Shown: in pieces, positions 55,601 to 64,000 of the stretch
Position numbering within the stretch: the stretch's first letter is position 1
Layout: each line of letters begins with the position of its first letter
Assembly (NCBI GenBank): GCA_010645155.1
Contig: CM021322.1
Coordinates: forward strand, 1,132,705-1,196,704
Reading direction: 5' to 3'
Source of the DNA: Tigriopus japonicus
Taxonomy: Eukaryota; Arthropoda; Copepoda; Harpacticoida; Harpacticidae
Length of the DNA stretch: 64,000 nucleotides
Made by a program: the position numbers and the translations under genes
The notes under the pieces: generated by a model
The model's database searches: none
What the model was told of the DNA's origin: nothing
The model's input: the letters and a program-made list of their open reading frames with translations, nothing else

Positions 55601-58600
55601 GCCACTGCATTGGAACTCAGAATTTCTAGCGGGGATAAGACAGCAAAGTAGGCCAAATTAGCCAACAAATAGATGACCGTAATGAAGGGAATGGTGATAT
55701 AGATGGCTCGAGGGAGATCTCGATTGGGATTTTTCATTTCTTCCGTGACAAAATTCAAGTAATTCCATCCAGCGAAACAAAATATCCCCGAATAGAACCC
55801 TAGTGCCACATGTCCAGGCGAGTAGTCCGTGTCCTTCATGGGGGTCTTTAAGTTCTCCAAATGTCCCAAACCCAACCAAACCACACCGCTAAATATAATG
55901 GTAAGCAAGGCCAAAATCTTCATGGCAGAAAACACGTCCTGGATCTTCGTCACGGATTTGACATTATAGCAATTGAGTGCAGTTAACCCAGCTATAAATA
56001 GATAGTTGAAAATGCGTTTTATTGAGGAGTTATGAAGGAAAATGGAAAAGGTTCCTTGCCTAAAAGAATGGCAGCAATGAGACGCACGGCGTCCACGGGC
56101 GGATCACACTCGGGCCAGAAAGGCTGAAGAACGTAGCTGGCAAATGTGAGTGCGGTGATAGCGCTTCCAGCGGGCATTATCACGAGTAAGGCAGCAAATT
56201 GGTATAAAAAGGCGGGGTAATGGCCGAATGCCTCGTAAATGTAAGCATAGTCCCCACCCGATTGAGGAATCATTGTGCCTGGAAACGAGAAGTTTTGATA
56301 CCTTGGATTGTTCTGTAACTCTCTTTAGAAATTTTTTAGTTCAGAAGGAAATATTTTTTTAATCTGTTTGGAAGAAACAACTAAGCTTGTTTGGACCAAA
56401 TATCTTCAGATCTGATATGTCACGACTTTAAACCAAAAACGTTTTGTTCGCATTTATTTTTACTTTCAATTTTTGCGATCAAAATCAAGAAGTATGCAAA
56501 TGCAGATCTTACATTTTATGAAGACGAATCCACCGCAAAATTCGATGAATGTTATTCATATTTGATGTGATAGGAGTTATCAACATCAAATATGATAGGA
56601 TGATAAAGTGCGTTTCCTGATCGACTCTCATTTATAGGGCCTAATATTTTAAAGGCAACTTATGGGCAATGGCCCACAATTTGGCTTGAGGGTAATTGAA
56701 CTTCTGGGGAAAATCAAGTTGATGGTGCGCTTTAAGCTACAAGTTTTTGCTAGGTGTGCGCTCGAATGCATCAAATAAAATTTGATTGACCATATTGACC
56801 TTCAATTCTGTTGCCGAACCCTGTTAAACTTGCATTCTTTCTTCTGAAACTTGATGTAGCATTTTGTGGGTTCTCCATATGTTCTTTGATTTTCCAAATC
56901 TGTGGACTTTTTTCTCGTGGCTTTATTTTCTTTTCTTTCTAAACTCAATTAGCGTTCTTTCCAACCATGTTAATACATTAGATCATTTAATTAAAAAAGG
57001 AGGGTTTTATGGTTGTTTGAGTATCCCTTGATCATATTAAAGCTCAATTCCTACTGATTTTTTACCAGCATGATTCTCATCTAAGGTCAAATTTTTGCAC
57101 AGGTAAAGAAAGCATGGTATCACATCTGGTCTAGTGTTTACTGCATTAGCAAATAATGAGTATTAAGCTTTTGGGTTTTGAAAGCGTGGTAGACAATTCT
57201 ATTTGTAAACTTTTGTCGTGTAAAAGTTTTATACATTGGCTTTGTCTTACATCTGTTACAAGATAAAATCCGTAACATACTTAAGTGTTTGGTTGACCAA
57301 TACATGGAAAGGAATGCCTGAACATCAAAGTGTATGTGAATCTACCGGGTGCGGCGAAGCAATATTTACACTTTCAATCTGAGAGTACATCAAGCTGTGG
57401 AATATGGAACTATGGTAACTATACATCACTTTGGAAAAAATGAAGGGGATAGTCCTTTTCAATGAGAGTAAAGTAAGAATACCAACCATGCTTCTTGCAT
57501 TCATTTAAAATTTGTGAAATTTGGTGGCCTGAAAGTCCAAGATAAGCAAAAAAGAAAGAAACCTGTGGACTTTTTCTTAAATTTTGATTGTCGTGGGCTT
57601 CTTGGCCAAAAAAAGATTTTGTTCCTCTGTTTCCTCTCAAAAAGTAAGCTTTTTACATTGGAAAATATGTAAAAGAGATGTGAGACTTTAAAAGTAATAT
57701 GAGTAACGAGTACTTTTTTGTTTTTTGTGGTCGTTTATTTGTAATGGCATTACGCTTACTTTTGCAATAAAAGCAACAAATCACTGTACTTTCGTCACCA
57801 GCATTTTCGTTACAACTGGCCTAGTTTTTTTTGTACAAAAACATTTTTTGTTTTTTTTTCCTGTGCCAATTACTTCAAAAATGTAATTAATTACAATTAC
57901 ATTGGTTTCAAAGGTAATTGAATGCAGTTTCAATTACTTTTTTTCTAAATGTAATTAATAATCATAATCATTATTGCGTGTTTTAATTTACACATTGGAT
58001 TTTCAGTGTTATTATTCATCCTATGTTTTTTGTGAATTTTGTACAATTGAATGTACTTTTCTGGGTTCTGATTCTGGGTTTAGGTCGTATTAAAAATAAT
58101 TACTTTCCAAAAGTAATTGAATTACATCATTTTTTCAAACCAAGCTTGAACTCGTTTCTTTTCAAATGTAAAATGCGCAAAGAGCTCACGAACCTTTGAG
58201 CTTTTTGTGAATCAATTTACACCAAAAAATATTGGAAGGACGGGGGAAAATCTGCGAAATTTCTAATTTCAGAAGTGCTTATGTAGGTGAAAATGTAATT
58301 GTGATTGATAATTGAAAAAAGTCAATTAAATTGGCACAAATTACTGTATGTCAACTGTTATCACTTTCAATTACTTTGATCTCAAATGTAATTAATTACA
58401 ATTACAATAAATTGGAAATGTAATTGTAATTGCAATTTCAATTACAATTACATCACAGGTCTGACTAGGGACAAGTTTTTTCAACATGTTTTCAACATCT
58501 AACGTAGTTGATCCTAAAATTTTATGGGCTAGGACGCTTCAGAAAGAATCACAAAAAAAATTTCGAAAAACCCACGTGCGTCCTTCCATCCAGCTAACAC

Positions 58601-58979
58601 AAACATCTGATGCAACTCGATCACGACTTTACAACACGTTCTGATGGAAATCAATCGATACCTGCATATTGCAACCAACCTCTTCATGTGGAACTGACGA
58701 CATACCTAGTTCGGCGTAACAAATTGCTCCGATAAGGGAGAGCAAACCCGAGGCCACCCAAACAAATAACGACATCCCAACGGAGCCCACATTTTGAAGG
58801 ACTCCCTTGGGCGACACGAAGATTCCCGATCCAACAATGATTCCAATGATGATTGAGCATCCATCGAGAAGTCCCAGTTCTCGTTTGAGTCGGGTTCGTG
58901 ATCCAGTGGTTGAAGATTCTTTCTTCTCAGCCAAAAATTGGGCAACTTCTCCGGGGTCACTTCCCACAATCACCGTCAT
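49700..58979 (-). CDS. SLC7-type amino acid exchanger light chain (LAT/y+LAT-like)
   Basis: Twelve-helix APC-superfamily exchanger of amino acids at the plasma membrane, normally disulphide-linked to an SLC3 heavy chain. Five exons: 58979-58706, 56278-56060, 55991-55597, 51232-51032, 50059-49700, in phase, 482 aa. Landmarks: TM1 with [26 protein letters not shown]; Cys149 in PFWPECDPP, the heavy-chain cysteine position; [57 protein letters not shown]; and [20 protein letters not shown], which is closest to LAT and y+LAT members. Exact substrate type is not decidable. Intron 2 has a GC-AG border (TTAG|gcaagg at 56060). Introns 1, 3 and 4 (2.4, 4.4 and 1.0 kb) are loaded with repeats. An ATG at 58979 is chosen as the first in frame. 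It converges on OXA1L copy B with 181 bp between stops. Confidence 0.92.
50100..50968 (-). mobile_element. Foldback DNA transposon filling SLC7 intron 4, AGGA target duplication
   Basis: Termini CACGGTACTGAAAAA... and its inverted copy ...CAGTACCGTG pair over more than 50 bp and, after a gap of about 37 bp in the left arm, for roughly 80 bp more (AAAGTCAG...TAGATTAAAA...CCTAAAAACCTA). Flanks are AGGA (50096-50099) and AGGA (50969-50972). The interior read on minus (GGGAAACAACTTT, TATACCTAAAAACCTATT, CAGCTGAGTTATTTG) matches the 48.05-kb element, so they are one family with diverged ends. The element is 869 of the 972 bp of the intron. No coding capacity. Confidence 0.8.
51361..51405. repeat. 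(GTTT)n/(GCTT)n microsatellite
   Basis: Four GTTT units followed by GCTT units and a T-run, in SLC7 intron 3. Confidence 0.85.
51567..51641 (-). mobile_element. tRNA-derived SINE head
   Basis: Read on the minus strand: box A TGGCGTAGTGTGTACT, then box B GGTTCGATCCC within a perfect five-base T-stem (CTGGG/CCCAG) and seven-base loop. The acceptor stem does not pair and the anticodon arm is irregular, so it is not a working tRNA. It lies inside SLC7 intron 3 on the gene's sense strand. The 3' body of the SINE probably continues toward 51400, but its end is unclear. Confidence 0.6.
51797..52258. mobile_element. Mariner-type MITE (CAGGGTGCGC ends)
   Basis: A 462-bp unit bounded by TGTACAGGGTGCGC and its exact inverse GCGCACCCTGTACA, with TA at each border as expected of Tc1/mariner target sites. 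It has no transposase ORF. It sits in SLC7 intron 3. Words like its ends occur near 11473, 12250 and 14910 in the window. Confidence 0.75.
54450..55145. mobile_element. Deleted mariner-like element with long inverted arms
   Basis: The ends TCAGGTGGGGTGAAAAGTAA and the inverse of ...CCCCACCTAA agree for about 67 bp; TA flanks both sides (54448-54449, 55146-55147). Both arms also share an internal block (CTTCATTTTGTTTTGACA... GTGTTTGGCATCATGT). The left arm on plus encodes a start like a mariner transposase N terminus ([10 protein letters not shown]). The right arm on minus encodes [19 protein letters not shown], characteristic of the helix-turn-helix linker of mariner transposases. The catalytic domain is gone. 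It looks like a foldback derivative made of two 5' ends. Confidence 0.75.
56556..56594. repeat. Short perfect hairpin
   Basis: TCATATTTGATGT and ACATCAAATATGA form an inverted repeat with a loop of about 14 bases, in SLC7 intron 1. Function unknown. Confidence 0.6.
57865..58465. repeat. AATTAC-type repeat cluster in SLC7 intron 1
   Basis: Two blocks (57865-57970 and 58080-58465) are composed largely of TGTAATTAATTACAATTACA-like words, ending ATTACAATTACATCACAGGTCTGAC. The opening CAATTACTTCAAAAATGTAAT matches 18040-18060, and TTTGATCTCAAATGTA matches the repeat in OXA1L copy A. It is a dispersed family, not a chance AT-rich stretch. Confidence 0.7.
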
Positions 58980-59024
58980 AGCGAAAAGCCGTTTGAACGG
59001 AAAGTCAGACTGACTAAGCGACAA

Positions 59025-60407
59025 AAGTACTCACTGAAATGCTAAACACTCTGGAGTTTACACATGTTTCGCCGGTAAAAGCCAATAATGACGACAAGCG
59101 TCCCTTATGCACATGACGTTTTTTTTCTTAGTTTCGCACCTTTGAAACCCTCAAAACAACCCTAACCGAATAATTAAGAGGATTGGTTGAAAAACAATAA
59201 GCCACATGTGCACAACATGGATTAATTAAGCGCCTCTTTCGCCGCCTCGATTAAGAACAAACCGTCAAGTAACAAAAAAAGATGGAGTGTCGTTCTCCCG
59301 GATCCACTTGTTGAACTGTGAGCTCTAGCTAAATATGTGATTGCTCTGGTTTTGTTTTGTGGTCCTGCGAGCTGTCAAGCGCGACCTGGGTTCACAGCCA
59401 TCCTCTCTAAATTTGTGAGAGTATGTGTTGTAGTTGAAGTGGTTATCGTTACACGTATGAACGTACGTACGTACACTCTCATATACAACAGATGTACTTC
59501 TAGTACTACCATATGTAGTGACTTTATTCAAAGAGAAAGAGATGCCGAGATTGGATCGAAGTTTCCCAGCTTCGTGTGTGCAAGGAAGGCTTCCTTCCTT
59601 TTTTGCCCGTTCTCGTTGGCATCCACGTTTCGTTCAGAACAGTCCGACTACGACTCCCTTCGTCGCCCTTCCCATTCATCTACATACGCATGGACGGACG
59701 TGGGGAACCGATTTAAAAAAGATCAACTTGGGGAGGAGGAGGAGGAGGTGTAACAGCCACAGGTGTGCAGACATGCCGCTTTGATATGTTATAACTCATT
59801 TGAAGTGAGAATTAATGCAATTGGATTAAAGCGATGCTACACACCGTAATGAAAATCGTAACACAGTAAAAGCAGCCGTAGTTGTTGAGGCAAATTGATG
59901 GTAGTGTTTTCAGATAATCAACTCATGTTATATTGCTTTGTAACGATGGTGACTGCTTGTAACAATAATGGTGGTGATGATAATAGTAGTGATAATAGTT
60001 TTAGTAATAATAATAATAATGATGATGATGATGATGATGATAATTACGATGGAATAAGAAAGAAGCCGGTCATCGTCACCTGGTCAACACAATGCAGAAG
60101 GATAATATAACTAGGTTGTTTTTTAAAGATCTACTTGAGTAATCGATGTGTTGTTTTAAGATTGAATAGTAATGATTGATCTAGAAGAGCCCTAGTTGAT
60201 CCAGAGTAAAAAAGTCTTTAACTAATGAGCCCTACAATTTGCTTTCGGGCACAACGAATGTCCCTGGCCAAATGGGGCGTTTCCGCAATCAAAAAACTGA
60301 ACCGGTTCCACTTGCGAAAGAAACTGATGATCTGATTGCTGGATGACACACTATGGATCAGGCTGTGAACATACGTATATTCTTCGAAATCTTCGAGAAG
60401 TCGTCCC
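59025..60407. other. Spacer between SLC7 start and WDR7 end
   Basis: Holds the SLC7 promoter and WDR7 3' UTR. Includes a GTAC run (59463-59475) and the triplet repeat at 60004-60041. The plus-strand frames at 59337-59784 overlap each other and have no domain. Confidence 0.4.
60004..60041. repeat. (AAT)n(GAT)n microsatellite
   Basis: TAA/AAT units pass into seven or more GAT units, giving the poly-Asn/poly-Asp frame around it, which is not a gene. Confidence 0.85.
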
Positions 60408-63400
60408 CTAACAGTTGAATCGATGCTCGGTCCCATCCGGCAAAAGCAAAGTCACTATCTTCGTTCCATTCCATAACAACCTGGGGCTGTACATGGGATT
60501 CCATCGCACTGCCTGGGACAATGCAGGCGTATTGTAGGTTCGGGTGCATTTGGTTTGAGCATTTCCCAAGCCAAACATGCCCGTGGAAGTCTGCCAGAAA
60601 CACAACCGATTGTCTTTGGTCGAGTACGAGGCCAAATTCTTGCCATCCGGAGCGAAAGCCACGGCCGCAATCTGACCCGAATGGGCGGCAATCATTTGCA
60701 CTTTGGCGGCTCGAAGTTCGTACATGGCCAATTGGCCAGTCCGAGTGCCAACAGCAATACGACGGGTCTGAATGCAATGGGAGACTTGAGTGAAATTGGA
60801 AATGGGCTTGAAAATCTCATTTAGAGGCTTGTTCTTCAAATGGTTGTGGTCGATGCAATGCAACGTGATATCCGTGACGTCCACGAGCAAATCGGCTAAC
60901 TCGTTGCGATTCCTCTCGATGAGGATCTCGATCAGATGAAGTATCTCGGCCTTGCTCCGCGTTAGAACGTGTCGAGCGAGGTTGACATTGAGCGCTTGCG
61001 CGTTTGAAGCCAAATTATTGTAGCGAGCAATTTCCTTGGCTATGGAAGTGATGAACACTTGGGGTCGCACCTTGGCAATACTGAAGAGTGAATGACGCGA
61101 GGTGCGACACGAATCGCCACTTTGGGTCAGAGGCAAACCGTACTTTCCACTTGGCACCCACCAATCGGCCTCACAACACATGTCCAACAACCCCAGGAAC
61201 ACTTTCGACACTTCCAAATGCGGTTCCCACATGGTGAACCCCCGACCGATCAGATCTATAGCGGCTCTTCGTAACGAGCCTGACGATTGCTGTTTGGCGA
61301 ATTGCGGACTTAACACGAGGAACATGAGAGCCTTGGCGGTTAGACGAGTCAAATGGTTGCCTAGAGCCACTTCTTTGCCCTCCTTTTCAGCCTCGAGGTC
61401 AAACAGAGCCCCGATCACGCCCAGAAGAATCACGGCAGTGGTTTCGTTCCTCTGAGCTTGAACGGCTGACGAGTTACTCTCGTCCTCGATCTCCTCGTCG
61501 TCACCTTCCTCCTCCTCTTCATTATTGGGATTATCCACTCCGTTGGTTCCATTATGGGCGTTGACGAGTGAATTATTCATTTGAAAGGGAGGATCACCGT
61601 ACTTAGGCAGGTATTGACCCCAGGCCTCAACCAAATGCTTCCTACCCTTGGTACCGAGGTTCTTGAGCTCCGCCACGAGCAGCTCTTGCGCAGCCATTCG
61701 CACCTGGAGACACCGATCCTGCCACCTTTGAGCCAAGAGCTCCACTTGAGGCTTCTTGAAAGACTTTGAGCCAAGGGTCTTCAACTTCCCTGACAATAGG
61801 AGACAATGAAGGGTGCTTAGGAGACTCCAAGCCGATTTGATTTGCTCTTGCAGACTCTTAAAGTTGTCATCGCTGCCCTTGGGAAGGTCCATGGCCCCAT
61901 GAGTGGCTTGTCGAACGAGTTTGCGTTTCTTCTCTTGTTCAGGGATGAACGAAGCATTGGAAACTGACACGAGGGTGTTGGTGATGGCGATCACCGAGAG
62001 GAGATGCTGGGTAGTAATCACATGGGACAATTCCCAATGCCCAAGGGCGGTGAAGTAGTACGTGTCCAATTCTCGCGTCATCTCTTCCTTGGAAAGATTT
62101 GGAGCGATGTGGGCAGGCCTCAGTTCCTTTGGAAGAGGCTTGGCTGGATCAGGACGAGGATACCACGTAGGCAAAGTGAGTGACATGACGCCACCTTTGG
62201 ACAAGACTCCAAATGAAATGGGCACTTTGGGGCGAAGCAAGCCCAATTTACTCATGGCTAATACGTCTAAGTCTTTGTCCAGTCCCCAAGCATGAAGCAT
62301 GGAAAGTAGAAGCTGACCGATTTCGAGTGTTAAGTTGATTTCCAAATGAAGAGTGGCTGGTCTGACAGCGTCCGGGTTCTTTTCGCCGGTCTCTTCATCC
62401 AGAGCTCCGGCTCGTTTTTCAAGTTCGGTTTTGGCCTTTTCCAATTCTTCTCGGGCTTTTTCCGCCCCTTCTTTGACCTTGGACATGAATCCAGTGAGTT
62501 TCTTTTGCGTTTCTGGAGAAGCCGTGGAAGAGATGGAATTGATTTTGTCGTCGGCACGATCTTTGACTTTGTTCAAGAATCCGGATATCTTTTTCACTGC
62601 GTCCGGTGAAGCCGGTTTGGTTAGGGCCCAAATCTTTTCATACTCTTTTTGATTGGTGAATCCCTGGGCCTCCATGGTCCCCGGGGACATGGCACTGTAT
62701 TCTTCTGTGAGAAGTTGAACAATTAACGCCTCCACATCGAAGAAGAGGATGTGACCTTCAGAGTCCTTGGGATTAGTTCGGAATCCATTGATGACTAGAG
62801 GGAATGCCCGGGATTTGTCTCTGACTTCGACCAAGCCACTCTTTCCGTGTAAGTTGCTCATTCCGCTCTGAGTGGCTAATTTGATGGCAGCTAAATTTCG
62901 GTGACGCAATCCACGGAAAAAATGCATGGCAGGATTGGCACCCACATTCTCAGAGAGAGTGATTGTAGCATTCTCATCACAGGCGGCTAAGATTTCCTCA
63001 GCCATTGAGCCGTGGACCACTCGATCCAAATGACCTAAAAGAAATCGATGCAAACTTAATTGAAGTTCGTTCGTTTTACTGATCGCTCATAAAAATTCCA
63101 AATATCGAAAAGTAGAAAAACAAAGATAGTTTTCTATTCAAGCTTACCCGTGTCCATTTGCCAGATATAAGAGGTGCCATCGCTACAGCCAACGATGAGG
63201 AAGTCGTCGAGAGGCCTCCATTTGATGGTGGTCACTGGGAAGAGATGTCGGGAGGCCAGCATGATGCATCGTTTCTCTTTAAGAGATAACAAAGCCACGG
63301 AATTGTCACTGGCCACACTACAAATGCAATGCTGAATACGGGGTGAACAGTTGACAGGGGGGACGTATAAATTCGAGATCTCGCCCGCATGCGAACTAAA

Positions 63401-64000
63401 ACGGTGCAACAACGTGCCCGTGTAAATGTCCCAAAGACACACAGTAAAGTCTGTTGAACCGGACACGAGATGAGCCACGTCATATCGTGGGTGATCGTTG
63501 TTCGGATAGAGTAGGCAATTCACTCGGGCCGAATGACCCAAAAGAACCTGATGTTGAGGCCAGTTGGTGAATTTCTGATGCCGTCCCGAGAGAAGCTGGA
63601 GCATGATGGTCTGAGTTGCCGGTACCATGATAATGGAGCCGTCGTCTCGACCACAAACGAGTCGGCATTGCATGGGCAAAAAGATGGTAGATGTCAGAGG
63701 TACGCTTTGGTCGGGATCCTCGGGATCATCCAACTGGTTGAGTACACCCACTGGACCGGGTATGACTTTGCGCCAAATCTCTTCTAAGCTGTTCATGTAG
63801 ACTGGTTTGATGCTGACAGGATCGGAGCTGGTCTCGTGCTTGAGCTGCATGGAGGCACAGTCGGGCGTATCGGGTATTTTCCACACAGCCAGACGACCAT
63901 CACAGTCCCCTCGGATGAGATATTTCATCCATTTCCCATCCCGAGAGAAAATGAGGTACTTGAAAGCCGGTGGACATTTGAGCGGCCGCTCTACATCCAT
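60408..64000 (-). CDS. WDR7: WD repeat protein 7 / rabconnectin-3 beta (3' part)
   Basis: Partner of DMXL/rabconnectin-3 alpha in the complex that assembles and activates V-ATPase on endosomes and synaptic vesicles. Two exons in the window: 64000-63148 (continues beyond the edge) and 63034-60408, joined in phase over a 113-bp intron; 1,159 codons visible of about 1,490 in human. The N-terminal WD40 part is seen as GDCDGRLAVWKIPD, VLLGHSARVNCLLYP...SGSTDFTVCLWDIYTG, HAGEISNLYVPP and IKWRPLDDFLIVGCSDGTSYIWQ. A Lys/Glu-rich helical segment follows (KVKEGAEKAREELEKAKTEL), then a low-complexity acidic linker (EEEEEGDDEEIEDES). The end has a C-terminal WD pair (RRIAVGTRTGQLAMYEL, IAAVAFAPDGKNLASYS, LCFWQTSTGMFGLG). 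The very long final exon is notable. The ATG at 64000 is internal, not the start. Confidence 0.95.

Noticed and set aside
60455..63787. Many frames on both strands over WDR7
   Set aside because: All overlap the WDR7 reading frame, which has clear family similarity; the others are shadows.

Overview
This is a 64 kb piece of an animal nuclear genome. Genes have several exons with GT-AG introns, many of them only 63-85 bp. Protein similarity is to animal families, and intergenic and intronic DNA carries mariner-like and other DNA-transposon remnants, tRNA-derived SINE-like units and microsatellites. An arthropod is likely, and a crustacean such as a copepod is plausible, but the species cannot be fixed from the sequence alone.

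Layout. About 1-29.5 kb is gene-poor on either strand. It holds simple repeats, a transposon remnant (6.7-7.1 kb), a non-LTR retrotransposon remnant (19 kb), a SINE-like unit (27.6 kb) and a few isolated exon-like reading frames that I could not assign. From 29.5 kb the window is gene-dense: TDH (threonine 3-dehydrogenase, +) with FANCD2 (-) nested inside its 5.3 kb second intron; WRNIP1 (-), convergent with TDH; a repeat-bearing gap (38.5-42.3 kb); two tandem, diverged OXA1L mitochondrial insertase genes (+); an SLC7-type amino acid exchanger light chain (-), convergent with the second OXA1L and full of transposon remnants; and the 3' three quarters of WDR7 / rabconnectin-3 beta (-), running off the right edge.

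Functional grouping. FANCD2 and WRNIP1 both act at stalled forks and interstrand crosslinks and lie about 2 kb apart. TDH and both OXA1L proteins are predicted mitochondrial. SLC7 and WDR7 act at the plasma membrane and on endosome/vesicle acidification. I see no evidence that these genes form an operon or a single pathway.

Most notable points: (1) FANCD2 nested in TDH, with a possible 5' exon that would encode a small membrane peptide in another frame; (2) loss of the ubiquitin-contacting Asp in the WRNIP1 UBZ finger; (3) OXA1L tandem duplication with divergence; (4) a CACGGT-ended foldback transposon family with 4-bp target duplications, copies of which fill introns of two neighbouring genes; (5) a short, well-formed orphan coding segment at 8.2 kb. 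I did not find a convincing wholly new biological system.
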